Origin: Oligoflexia bacterium | Lineage (GTDB): Bacteria > Bdellovibrionota_B > Oligoflexia > Oligoflexales > JAGOVF01 | Direction: 5' to 3' | Length of the DNA stretch: 60,578 nucleotides | NCBI GenBank assembly: GCA_030432875.1 | Contig: JAUILP010000015.1 | Location: forward strand, 1 to 60,578 | Shown: piece after piece, positions 8,743 to 20,900 of the stretch | Numbering within the stretch: the stretch's first letter is position 1 | Layout of the letters: each line of letters opens with the position of its first letter | Position numbers and translations under genes: made by a program | Notes under the pieces: generated by a model | Database searches by the model: none | The model's input: only the letters and a program-made list of their open reading frames with translations | Told to the model about the DNA's origin: nothing

Positions 8743-8906
8743 ATCGCCTGGTCCCACGAAAGTGTTGGTGTAGGTAGCTTAGCTGGGGAGGATGAGTTCA
8801 TCTCCACTTAAAGCATTTTTGGCGTGTCGTTACTGGCAAAGACGAACTTTTTGCCTCTTAAGCTGCTCAGTCAGCCATGCCATCAGCAAGGCCTACTTTA
8901 CTGCGT

Positions 8907-10028
8907 TTATAGGCGCTTACCCTCAATCATTTTTTGTGTTGATGACAGCACTTCGCTCACGCTATCTCTAGGAATAACCGGAACTCCGTTGAAAAAGAAA
9001 AAAGTCTCCAAAGTTTTTAGACCCAGATCTTGGCCAAGCGCCAGAGAATCTTGAAGCCTTTTGTTTTTATTATCGAGAGTATTTAAGCATTTTTCAATTT
9101 TGCCCATATCATCCTTATTTTCTATTATATTGGCAACGTTGGCCTTAAATCCAGATTGATTAAGAAACAAGGCTTTAGGCACCTTAAATAACTCATCTAA
9201 TAAGGTCAGGGAATTTGACTGATATTCCTGAGCACAGAAAAACGCTTTTGTCGCAAGGAAATTTGCAGAGGAAGGACTTAGGGTATAAAAATAAACTGAA
9301 ACTTTAAAATTGGGATTATTATTGGCAAATGACCTCAGTAAAGGCCATGTTTCTCGGCAGCTATCACAGGTCATATTGGTTAAAACGCTTAAATTTTCTG
9401 TGCCTTCTAGGTTTAAGGTTATTCCAGGTTCACGGGCAAAATCTATTTTGGGAAGGGACGGAAGAGTTCTAGGAATTTGGAGCTTATTTTTTGCATATAA
9501 CGACCCAATTTCTGTGTTTGAGGTCTCAAGAAAGCGAATCTTCTTGAGGTGCTGCTCGATAATGGGTTTAACTTTTTCATAGGTCATATCTTTAGCGAAG
9601 GAGGATTTATGGGATTCAAAAAATTTTTTTACTTCCGTTTCACTAACTTTCACATCCATAAGGTCACTGACCGTTTGGTTTTTTTCTAAAGCACCATCTT
9701 TTGTCTCCAAAATTTTGCGTTTAAGCGCAACCTCCTCCAAAAACTTATGTCGCTGCTTAATAATTTGCTCTTCGAGAAGGAGATAGCTCATTTTTTGATC
9801 ACCTGAAAGGTCCTCAAGCGTCACCGGTTTTTCATCCATTGAAAAAAGTGTTGCAGGGCTTTGATTGCTATTTTCTAAAGATGAAGAATCTGTTGCACTT
9901 TTATTACCGGTCTGTGAATCAACTTGATGTGCTGATTTTCCACCCCAGGTGGGTAAAATTCTACCAAGAAGAAAGGCAAAAACAACTAGGGTCACGTACA
10001 GCAGTTTTTTAACTACAGGGTTTTTCAT
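8907..10028 (-). CDS. Membrane-anchored DsbA-like thioredoxin-fold protein
   Basis: A 373-residue protein with one N-terminal membrane segment (about 8-26), then a low-complexity Ser/Asn linker and a helical segment (about 75-165) that resembles the SurA_N-like region found ahead of some DsbA-type domains. The C-terminal thioredoxin domain has the redox motif CDSC (Cys221, Cys224). It also has a likely cis-Pro loop GVPVIP near residue 348 and the helical insertion typical of DsbA/DsbG relatives. The expected role is disulfide formation or isomerisation in the periplasm. It neighbours two large lipoprotein genes with many Cys pairs, which are plausible clients (inference). The ribosome-binding site is GAGGCA. 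Confidence 0.8.
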   Translation of the reverse strand: MKNPVVKKLLYVTLVVFAFLLGRILPTWGGKSAHQVDSQTGNKSATDSSSLENSNQSPATLFSMDEKPVTLEDLSGDQKMSYLLLEEQIIKQRHKFLEEVALKRKILETKDGALEKNQTVSDLMDVKVSETEVKKFFESHKSSFAKDMTYEKVKPIIEQHLKKIRFLETSNTEIGSLYAKNKLQIPRTLPSLPKIDFAREPGITLNLEGTENLSVLTNMTCDSCRETWPLLRSFANNNPNFKVSVYFYTLSPSSANFLATKAFFCAQEYQSNSLTLLDELFKVPKALFLNQSGFKANVANIIENKDDMGKIEKCLNTLDNKNKRLQDSLALGQDLGLKTLETFFFFNGVPVIPRDSVSEVLSSTQKMIEGKRL

Positions 10029-10200
10029 AACAGTGCCTCGATAATAAAGTGATATGCATAACCATCTGGAAACGCAAAATGTTAGAGGAAAGAATATTTA
10101 TTATTGTAAGGCATTAACTAATCTTTTTCAAATTAAGAAAATGCGAAAAAAATTTTAATTTAGGCGAAAGTCAAAAGAACTTTTGGGTGGAAGGGGGTTC

Positions 10201-11280
10201 TTAATCAGGCATCACAACTGAAAGAATTTTAAGATTATTATCCTCACGACCGAATGCATCAAAGGCCCTGATACCAAAAGAATACTGTCTACCCGGCACA
10301 AGTTCAGGTATCAGGATTGTGGTAGCCGTTGCCGCAGCTTCACCGTATGATTCGATAAAATCACTACCCTGATAAATTTTATAGCCCACAACGTCTGCCG
10401 AAGATGCCAAAGACCAGTTTAGAGTGACAGACTGCGAATCGACAATATCAATACGGGTGATTCCGTTAAAAGTGAGCGGTTGAACCACATCAAGACACTG
10501 CGTTATTTCGTTCGTATCGAGAGCTAAGTCTTTATGATAGTAGCGAACGATAAAACAGTATTTATCCCCGCGAGAAAGTACGGGCAGTTTAAAAAAGTTG
10601 TCCTCAATGGCATCATACGATGGCAGGGTAAAATCAAAGCCCTCATCGTTTTTATTTTCATAAATCGCATAGGATATGTTCGTGACAGGAATCGTCTCCC
10701 AGCTCAAAAGGTAGCTTCCATCATTCTGTTCCACAGCTTCGCTAATACCATTAAATTTTACTTCCTCGGCAACGGTGCATAAAACCTTTTCATTGTCATC
10801 AACGCCGTAATCAATTATGCGGACCAAAAAACAGGTATCTTTATCGTTAAAAATATTTTCTATATCATAAGAAAAGGTGCTTTCCAGAGTTGTTCGTGCG
10901 GGGGACTTAAAATTGAAGTAAACTCCGTCAGGGATACCTTCTCCTTCAGTATCATTTGCCAGAAGAGCGCCACCATTTTGCTCAGCATTATTTGATAACG
11001 CACTATTATCAATATTTACTTCAGGCTTAACTAAAGCTGTGGCAGGAGGGGTATCACTGCCTATAAAAACCCCGTATAAAAGCCCTTTTTGCTCAATAGG
11101 CGTCCAGCTTAAACGCCAGCTCGAAGAGGAAATCTTCTCGAGTTTTTCGACACCACCAAAAAGCATTATTTGTGATTTGATGGCTTCGGCCTCGTTGGTC
11201 GCTTGTCCTCCGCCTCCACCTCCACAAGCTGCCAGGCAACAAACATTAAGTATCATTATTTTTAAATTTACCAATTGCAT
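10201..11280 (-). CDS. FN3-like lipoprotein, paralogue of the giant protein's N-terminus
   Basis: A 359-residue lipoprotein: the signal peptide ends in a canonical LAAC lipobox (Cys19) followed by six glycines as a flexible tether. It contains three or so fibronectin-III/Ig-like beta domains. The last one (about 270-359) has the motif RAFDAFGREDNNLKILS. The giant lipoprotein on the other side of the intergenic region has RAFDKFGREDSNAKVLS in its N-terminal part, so the two share a recent common origin. The genes are divergent. Function is unknown; surface attachment to a partner through FN3 domains is a guess. The upstream ribosome-binding site is AGGAT. Confidence 0.75.
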   Translation of the reverse strand: MQLVNLKIMILNVCCLAACGGGGGGQATNEAEAIKSQIMLFGGVEKLEKISSSSWRLSWTPIEQKGLLYGVFIGSDTPPATALVKPEVNIDNSALSNNAEQNGGALLANDTEGEGIPDGVYFNFKSPARTTLESTFSYDIENIFNDKDTCFLVRIIDYGVDDNEKVLCTVAEEVKFNGISEAVEQNDGSYLLSWETIPVTNISYAIYENKNDEGFDFTLPSYDAIEDNFFKLPVLSRGDKYCFIVRYYHKDLALDTNEITQCLDVVQPLTFNGITRIDIVDSQSVTLNWSLASSADVVGYKIYQGSDFIESYGEAAATATTILIPELVPGRQYSFGIRAFDAFGREDNNLKILSVVMPD

Positions 11281-11931
11281 ATAAGCATCCTATGTATTGG
11301 AACTCATTAGTTAGCTTCTCGGTATTTTTACCTAAAGATTTAATTTTTTTTTATTTGGACATAATTTCTAATTTTATCTGGTATCTACCGTGAGTTGTGC
11401 TATACGAAATTGGACTTGTTCGCATAAACTCACCTAATAAATCAAAAAAATAAGCCTTTTTACTTTTTTTTCAAATTCCACCGCATAAACCCAAAAAAAT
11501 AAATACAGGCGTGAAAGGCATTAAAAAAGCCTCTAACCTCCTAGAAACATTAAAGCCGTACATGAACTAATAGCTCCTACCGTTTTTTCATAAATACTTA
11601 ACATCACAGTCACACTCCCCTAAAAAAAAATTATGATTCTACACTTTAGAAATTTTACTCTCTGCCGATAGGTCGATCGATGCAAAAGGATCTCAGTGCG
11701 ACATATTTGCAGCGGGTGGCCACGAGGGAAATAAAGCTTTATGACCTATTATCAAATGTTTAATAGCCTAAGACTTTGCCAAATCCTTTAGCGGTCAAAA
11801 AAAAATCTGCTGTATATAGGTCTGATATTATTTGACTAATGAAAATTATACAAGTTTTAGAGGTCCCCGAACGATGGAAGCAATATGGAAAAAATAATTT
11901 CTTTATTGTTGGCACACATAGGAAGATATTT
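11281..11931. other. Divergent intergenic region before the giant gene
   Basis: This 650-bp interval lies between the divergent FN3 lipoprotein and giant lipoprotein genes. It is AT-rich with several A/T runs and holds the 8-bp palindrome TCGATCGA at 11673-11680. An in-frame ATG at 11839 would extend the giant gene by 31 codons, but the extension lacks a ribosome-binding site and would bury the signal peptide. I could not define promoters with confidence. Confidence 0.5.
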
Positions 11932-14900
11932 ATGAAAAATTCATTTTTTAAACTGGTTTTTCTCATTTTGCTCACCAATGCCTGTAGTGGCGGTGGTTCT
12001 GGGCAACTGCCTCAGGGGGACGGCGGCGCCGTAAATTTCTTAGGGGCAGAAAATATCAAGGCCAACGCTGACGGCACGTGGACCTTAAACTGGTCATCCA
12101 TAGTCAATGTGAGCAATTTAAAGTACCGTGTGTACAAAAAAAGCTCTCAGTATGATTTTACCAATCCGGTATTCACTACAGAAACAAACTACTATGTCAC
12201 CGAGGATTTAAGACTCGTCGGCAATACCTGTTATATCGTGCGCGTTCTCTTCCCTGATGGCTTTGAAGACAAAAACGAATTAGAAAAATGTACCGGTCAC
12301 GAGGTATTTTCCTTTGAGGGACTCAGTGAACTCGTTAGCTTAAAAGACAGTACATATAGTTTAAAATGGTCAGTGCCAAACTTTGAAGGCGCTCGTTTTC
12401 AAGTTTATGAAAGAGAATTTGACAAACTCGATTGGCGGGAGCTTGCCGTTACTTCAAAAGGAAATTATGTTACCCGAAAAATCAGTTTAGACAAGGTTTA
12501 CTGCTACCGAGTAAGGTATAAAATTCAGTCCTTCCCTGAAGATCAAAATGAAGCATCTCTTTGTACCGCATCCTCTAATAAAGAGCTTTTTATGGGGGTT
12601 GAAAACCTTAGTTCTCCCACTAAAGGTGAGCTCAAAGTTACATGGAAAAAAGCAGAAGGGGAAAATGTCAGCGGTTACCGCATTTATTTTGGCCAAGAAT
12701 TTAAGGAGCTCGTCACCGAAATTAAAGGGAAAGACATTGCGGAGTACACCATACCAGATCTTTTGCACGCGGTTATTTACAAGGTTGGTGTAAGGGCTTT
12801 TGATAAATTTGGCCGCGAGGATTCTAACGCAAAAGTCTTAAGTTTTGAACTTAAGAATCACGTGCCCGTTATAAAATCTATCGCTCTAGTCCCAAAAAAT
12901 CTCAATCAATATGGACGCCCAGGAAAAATTAGCTGTGTTATCGATTATAGTGACGAAGATGAATGGCAAACCTTAAAACCGACTTTTTATATCAAAAACA
13001 ATAAACGTGAAAACCTAGGACTCGTTGAACGTGCCATTTATGAAGAAAACGCGAATACTAAAACCATTACCTATACTGTACTCGAAGATGATAACCGTGC
13101 TGACTCTATTATTTGTAGCGCCACTATCAATGACGGCTTTGACAACTCCATCGTTTATTTTTCAGAACCTTTTGTTATCCCTGATACACCTGTTGTCGGA
13201 ACAGGGCTCAGTTTAACAACACTTGAAAATAAAGAACTCGAAATCATCATTGGACGCGGCTCCAATCAAGGCTATGTCGATGACGACTATGATGAGGCGG
13301 TAGAAATTACGTATGCGACAACAAAAGGCACCATGAGTACCACACCTGGCTTCAGCTGTACCGAAGGTACTTGTACCGGAAAATTTAAACCAAATAAAGA
13401 TTTTTACACCAACTTTGATCTTGCAAGTCCCAATTATGCAACCATTACCTATCAAGTCCGCGCTGGAGATAGTATATCAGAGCCAAAGGTCATCAATATT
13501 TTAGTCCGCCCCATTCCTCGGGCACTCGGTTATGAAATGCTCGCCCAGCAGGATAAAGAGCAACTCGGTTATATTTCGTTCACCAACGATATGAATAACG
13601 ATGGCACCCCAGATGTCGATGCAGATGATCGCCCCTTAGCTTTCAATGCTTATCTTCACAATCTCAATCATCCGGCGACTAAACTTTATGTCCGCCACCC
13701 CCTTTCCCAAAATTATTACAATGGAAAGATTCAATTACCTCCTGGAGCTCCTGCAGGAGATAATTGTGATAACACAATTGAAACCAACTGGATTGAACGC
13801 AATTCAAGCGGCGCTCCTATCCTAGATGGTTCTGGAAATACCATCCCGGTCATGGGCTTTGAATGTACCATATCCTGCGATAGCAATGGACATTGCCCGT
13901 TTGTCTTTCTTGGTAACCCCTCATTCTTTGGTGCGTCAAAATTTGAATACGCGGTTCTCGTAGATGATATTCAGTCAAACTATGCTACAGCTTCCCTGGA
14001 AGTTTTACCGAACTTAAGAGCTCTTCCTTTTACCGGACTAACCGTCGAAGGGCAGCCCTATGAAATCGTCTTCAAGGAACGCCAGGGGTATCTAGGAACA
14101 AATGAAAAAGTTGTTATCACTTCTGTTGTCGTGGATGCCGGAAATGTTTTTGGCACAGGCACAAATTTAAATTTCACCGCAGCAACGTGTAAAGACATAA
14201 ACAATAACGATATCCCATGCTGGAAATCAGTTTTTGCTCCCAGTGCAGGGGTCAAGGGGGCTGATGTCGCCAAATTTAGATTTTCGCTAACGGCCAATAG
14301 CTTTGATGATGCTGGTCAGCTTATAGAAGTGCTCACCTCAAACTGGGCCTGGGCAACCATTCACTACTATCCTTTACCTGTGGCCACAGGTTTAGATACA
14401 CAAGCTCTACAAGATAACGACCGCGTATTTCCTACGGGTGTCAATGACCCCTTCAAATTGTCAACCGATCCCAGCGGAAAACTAGGTTATTATCATTTGT
14501 ACCTTTCCCAGTCTATTTCTAAGGTTTTGATTGCTGACATCAACCTTCCCTACGGGTATATCACCCAAATTGGGTCGGGGGCCACTACTGGTGAAGTCCC
14601 TTGCGCGGGCGGTGTCTGTAGTTTTACTTTCAAGCCTGAGCCGGGTGTTTATGATCCCCAAGACAATTCAGAGCAAATAAAATTCACCTACCGCGTGCAG
14701 CTACCTGTAGATCAAGGCTTGCTCGATAACCCAGACAATATCAAAGATGGTTTTCTCAGTGACTCAGCCAATATTATGATGACGTCAAATCAAGCCAATG
14801 CCATCATCAAAATTAGACCGATCCCCGTCGCTCAAAACTACACTCTCTATGTCAAAGAAAATACAGCGGAAATCCCTTCTGCAAAAACCATATATATTGA

Positions 14901-17900
14901 TCCTATTTTCCTCGCAGCCTCACCTCTTGATGGGGCGACAGATTATAGTCATCCATATGATTTTAAGGCTAAATTTACGCAAGTTGCCGTCCCTCCCATT
15001 AAGGGGGTTCTTGCGAGTTTTGGCTGTGATATTTTTGGAACCTGTAGTGCGCAGTATACTCCTGAAGTCGGGTTTATTGGTAGCCTAACCCCCAACCTCG
15101 ATTATACGGTTACCGTTGAAGATTTGGATTATACACTGAGAGCGGACCATCTCATCAGCTCTTTACCCAAAGATATTGATATCGATGTTAGGCCAGTACC
15201 CAAAGGCAGCGGACTTACCTATGTTGTCCGTGAGAATACGGATTTTGCCCCTTCCTCAATAAATTTGATTATTGCGGATACCGGCACCAAAATTGGCTAC
15301 ACCCATGCTTACGGCGACAAAGCTCATACGGTTAATCTCGTAAAAACTGATGCAAACATAGATCCAGGAGGGGTAGGCGTTTTAGGTGATTTAACCTGTA
15401 CAAATGGAAGCTGCCAAACTAGCTACGCTTCCACTGCAGGTAATGCGGCAAACTATGGTTATTATGGCACCTTAAACTTTACCTACACCGTAACCACAAA
15501 TGATGCCTTTTTAGGTGATATTACCTCATATCCTAAAACGCTCGCTCTAAAAGTAAAACCGCTGCCAAGAACCGTTGACCTAGGCAATTCCACTGCGGGA
15601 GGTCGCCTAAGAGTCAATGAAGATACACCACGAACCTTTAATTTAGGACTTCAAGGATCGGGGCAACCCTTTAGTTATACTCATCAAGGCGGTTTAAAAG
15701 CAAAAAGCATCATCCTTCAAGCCTATGACCCAGGTCAAAATGGTGCGATCGCTGAAGTCAGCAGCACAGCACCGACAGGGAGTTGTAACGCCACCACGGG
15801 CATATGCCAAATTACGTTTTCCCCAAAAATTGCCTACGAGGGGAATGCCTACGTTGATTATCAGGTCGTCGTTTTTGATCCCGACCTCGGTCAGGATGTG
15901 GTTTCTAATATCTCGCGCATCTGGATAGACGTTTATCCTCGGCCAAGAGGAACCGAAAGACATGCTTATGTCCTCGCCAACGGTGTTCAACCTATTCAAT
16001 TAAAACTAAGGACGGGTTTACTCCTAGACGAGTCCGCCTATGTTATAAAAGATCGCTTAGGTTACACCCACCGCCGTGATGACCCAGCCGAAAATGTCCT
16101 CGCCTTTACCAGTCCGCCTGCTAATCGTGGTTCTGTCGGTCTTTTTGCCTGTACTGTCGATAGTAATCACGCCGACTACACAATATGTAAAGCGGATTAT
16201 ACCGCAAAGGATTTTGATGCCGGTATAACCGAGGATATTTTTAAATATACTGTTCAAGTTGGTGGCCTCGTTTCCAGTCCTGCGGATTTTCATATCGAAG
16301 TAAGACCCACGATTGTTCCCACTGACTTTAATTTGGTTATTGTTGAGAACACGCCCATAACCATAGATTTTGACTTAAACGGACGATATACGCATCCCCT
16401 ATCCGCGGAAGGTATTGTCGCCAAACGCATTGAAATCGTGAATACGCCGAACAAGGGAACCCCTGTTGTTCTCGACATCGGTACGGGAGCAGAGAACCCG
16501 TGTGATGTCAGTGGACTTTGCCAAATAACCTTTACCCCGGATACGGATTATTACACCCCTGATTCTGACCTGACAGAAGCGCATTTTGAATACCGCATGA
16601 TTAACTATGACCCTGAACTCAATGCCGAAGTGGCATCAAAAACGGCTCGCGTAAATATCAATGTGCGCCCAAGACCAAAAATTTGGGACAAAGAAATGGC
16701 TCAAGTACAAGGTGTTGATGCCACCTATGATTTTTCTCCCGCAGGCGTTGGCTATTTGTATCCCGTTAATAACCAAAATGGCAAAAAATACGTTGAAAAA
16801 ATTCATGTTATTACCGGCACCATCGAACATGGAGCCATATTTGCACCAAGTGCCGCAATTGAGCCAGGAGGCGCTAACTGTAATGGGGCAACAGGGATTT
16901 GTTCTGTCACCTTCCGCGCTGCTGTCGCCGGAGAACCTTATTTTCATCAGACCGACAAAGCACGTTACAATTATAAGGTGAGTGTTTACGATGATTACCT
17001 TAAAGATTTTCTTTACTCTGATATTAAAACACTCACTATTGATTTTCGTCCACGACCACGTGGCACAGGAAAAACTGTCGCAATGTGGCAACGCTCCACC
17101 ATCCCAATTGAAATCAGCAAACCGAATGGAAGTTTTGATCATCCTTACTATGATGGGAACCCAGATCAGTACAAACCCATATCAATGCAAGTGTTGGAAG
17201 CTCCTGTTGAGGGCAATATAGTAGCGGGTGCTGGTGCCTTTAACTGTATTTTGGCGCAAAAAAAATGCGTTGCGAATTTTACCCCCAACGACAATTATTA
17301 TTATCCTGGAACAGGCCCCTTATTAAAACTCAAATACCGTGTCGGCGTAACCGATGCTGTTATTCCCACCCCCGCCATCACTTCACTCAATGAGTATGGA
17401 TGGGAACAAGATATCAATATTGAAGTAAAACCAATTGTTATCAATCTAGGAAAATCAACACGTGGTGTGCAAACAGCTAACCACAATATTGTGATTGCCA
17501 AAGGGGATGCGTACTCTTATCCTGCGACCCTCACACCGCCGCCCTTAACTGTAACCATAATTTCGGAAACGCAGGTCGGTGGGTCTGTGGTAAATGGAAC
17601 AATTATCTGTGACAATGGCACCGGAACCTGTACAGGCACCTGGCAGCCCGATAGCAATAACACATTTGGTGTCACCTCTTTTCAGTACAAAATCACCACC
17701 AATGATCCAACTCTCGGAGCAAAAGACTCTGAGATCAAAACCTATACTGTAGACCTTTTCCCCATCCCCTATGGACGGGATAGACTCTCAACCCCCAAAC
17801 CTACGGGTAAGGGTTATACGGGAAATCACTTTGTCGGTCAGCAAGACAATGATTATGTGGTCAATCTACTGCCTGGACAGTATCCTGCTGATGGCTTACT

Positions 17901-20900
17901 CTGTCCTGATTTGGAAGCGGGTTGGAGTGGTTCTACCCCATCATACAACAACCGCTACTGTGCCTATGCCGTTGAAGTTCTACCGGTTTCTGGATCTTAT
18001 CAAAATGCAAGTTTTATCAATGCCTTTCCTTGCGACGCGCTGGGTCGCTGCTATTCTACCTTTAGACCTAATGCGATTGGGGGTTCATGGCCAGGATTTG
18101 GTATCTCAAGTTTTCAGTATAAAGTAAGAATCGCCCCAAGCGTTTTAAATGGAATTCCATTAAATGCTTCAGAACAAGCTGCTCTCATCAGTTCTGTGAA
18201 AACCATCGAGGTAGAATATTATCCCAACGCTTATACCACAAGTGTCAGTTTGGAAGATAGCTTCCCCGGCACAGATTACCTTTATCTGATTCAGGCGATG
18301 CCTAATCAAAGCTTCCCTGTTACCCGCTGCAATACGCCAACCGTTCAAGCTGACTGCCACAAAGGTTATGTTCACGGTTATGATGAAAATGCGACCAATA
18401 TCATTCCCAACAATATGAGCCTCATCTCGCTTAACAATGGGTCCTGCGAGTCTATCACGGGTAACTGCCAGCTCACCGTAAGCCCTAATAGCCTGGCTTT
18501 CTATACTACCGGAACCAATTATGCCACGATTGACTTTCAAGTGACCGTTGCCGGAAAAACATCACCCAACACTTCAACCGTCAAGCTCAATATTTACCCC
18601 ATACCGGTCGCAAACGATGTCGTCGGGTATGGTCTAGAAGGGGATGATATTGTTATCGATCTCAAACCATCTCCCAATGCGGGATTTGCTTATCAGCATC
18701 CCTTCGGCAATAATGCTGTAAAGGTATTTCTCACCAGCCAAATTGATGAATCGAAAATGCACATCGTCAATATGGATACAAATGCCATAGTGAGTAGAAA
18801 TGATGTCACTCAGTTAGAACTGGAAAGTCTTATAAAGTGTGGTGTTGACGGTATTCCTGCTGGTACTTGTCGCATCAAGCTACGCCCGACTGTTGGCACT
18901 GTGGGGAAACAAAATTTCTTTTACAAGGTTCTCGTTGCAGGCCCCACAAACATGCCGACGCTACAAAAAGAGCAGCTTCTTTCTGAACAACAAATGATCA
19001 CCGCCAGTTTTTATCCTAAACCGCGCGCCTCTGGTCTTGAACTAGTCATGATTGAAGGAGACCCCCTTGTTCCCTTTGACCTCAAACTCAATCAGGGATA
19101 TACCCACCAGGCAAATCAGCCTGCGACTCTTTTGAAGTACGGCGCCGGTGGTTCGTTCCCAGGAACCTCTTTTGTTCCCGGAAAAATCGTGGTCAATGAC
19201 GTGCAAAACCTAGGCGTCTTAGGGGGAACTTTTGTTTGCGACGGCTCTAGTACAAACTGTGTGGTCACTTGTAACGGGGGAACCTGTGCCTCTCAGTTCC
19301 AAGGAAACACGTCTACCTACAGCAATACCAAATCCATAACTAACGGGTGTGCTGATGTCGGCGCTAACTGTCCCATAATTGATTATAAGATTGCGATCGT
19401 CGCCCCTGCTCCAGCAAATCTCACCGCGTGGGCTGATGATTTAGGCCAGCTCAAATTTAACGTGCGCCCTGTTCCTAAGATAAGCAATATCCCCGTCGGC
19501 ACTTATATCCAGGCCGAGGGTGAAGCTATAAATATCGCTTTAAAAAATGGTGCCAACCTAGGTTATACCTATCCATTTACAGGATATGGCCCCGATAACC
19601 TGCCTTACCAAATCCGTGCAACCGTAACGGCAAGCTCCCACTTCAATGGTACCCCGGTTTTTGATGACTGCCCCGAAGTCTCTACCGTTAGAGGGGTATG
19701 CGGCATGAACTTCACCCCGGATCCAAGCTACAGTCCTATATCAACTGATAAATACGGGACTATTGAGTATACGGTAAAAGTTTATGATCCCACAATCAAA
19801 GTCCTGCCGAGCACTGAAGTCGGTGATTTGGTGACAAAAACAAGCGGACTCCTCAAAATCGAATACCGCCCCAAACCGCGTGCTACCGGCAAGACGGTAT
19901 TTGCCGTACAAGATCAAAGTCAGGTGGTGAATTTAAGCTTAGGTGATGGCTATACTTATACCTATAACACTGAACGCAAAGCCTCAAAAATAACTATCGT
20001 CGGTGGCAGTGCTACTAATATTCAAAGCATCAATACCTGTACAGACTTAGCCAATGACTGTGAAATCGGCTGTGATGGCAGTGGTGTGTGTCCCGTAACC
20101 GCTACTCCTGCAAACGGCTACTTTGGAAATCAAGCCAAATTTAGTTATTTTGTTCACGTTAATGACACGGCTTTTAGCCCCATTAGAATACTGAAATCTC
20201 CCAGCAGTGCCCTGGTGACCTTTGACGTCCGGCCACTGCCCCTAGCACAAGATATCACCTTCGTTGGTATTGAAGGGAGTGCGACGAGTTTTTCTTTAGA
20301 TCATGGTGCCGCCAAAGGTTATACCCACCCCTATGATGCTACCGGAACCTACCTAGCGACCGGCGTTAGTCCTTCTGCTATTCCCAGTGGTCACCTTTCC
20401 GTTCCATTTGGTTGTACCTTAGGCAAATGTGATGCAGAGTATACCACCACAAGTCCAGGGTTTTACGGGCATGACTCTTATACCTATACGATTACCGTTT
20501 TTGACCCTGTCATGGGGCAAGACATCACTTCAACACCAAAAACAATCACCATGGATATCCGCCCAAAACCAGATGCCACTGGCCTGGCTCCGGCTAGTTA
20601 CTGGACGACCCTAGAAAATAGCAACGGAACTATCCCCATCATGTGGGGGACCTTGGCCCAGTATAAAGGGTATTATTACCCTAACGACGCCTCGCCAAAT
20701 TGGGGCTATGATGTTCATCCTAATGCTATAGATATTGTAACCCCTCCTAACGCCGGAAACGCATCTTTAAGTGCTTTCTCCTGTAGTACCGGGGCTCAGA
20801 CAAAAGGGTGCAGTGCTACCGTTACTGTTGTCAATAATGTTTTTGGTTATGCAAACTTTTCTTACCGGGTGAGCGTCATCGATTCGGTGCTCAATCAGTC

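Noticed and set aside
11839-11931. N-terminal extension of the giant gene by 31 codons
   Set aside because: It lacks a ribosome-binding site and would hide the lipoprotein signal peptide that starts at 11932.
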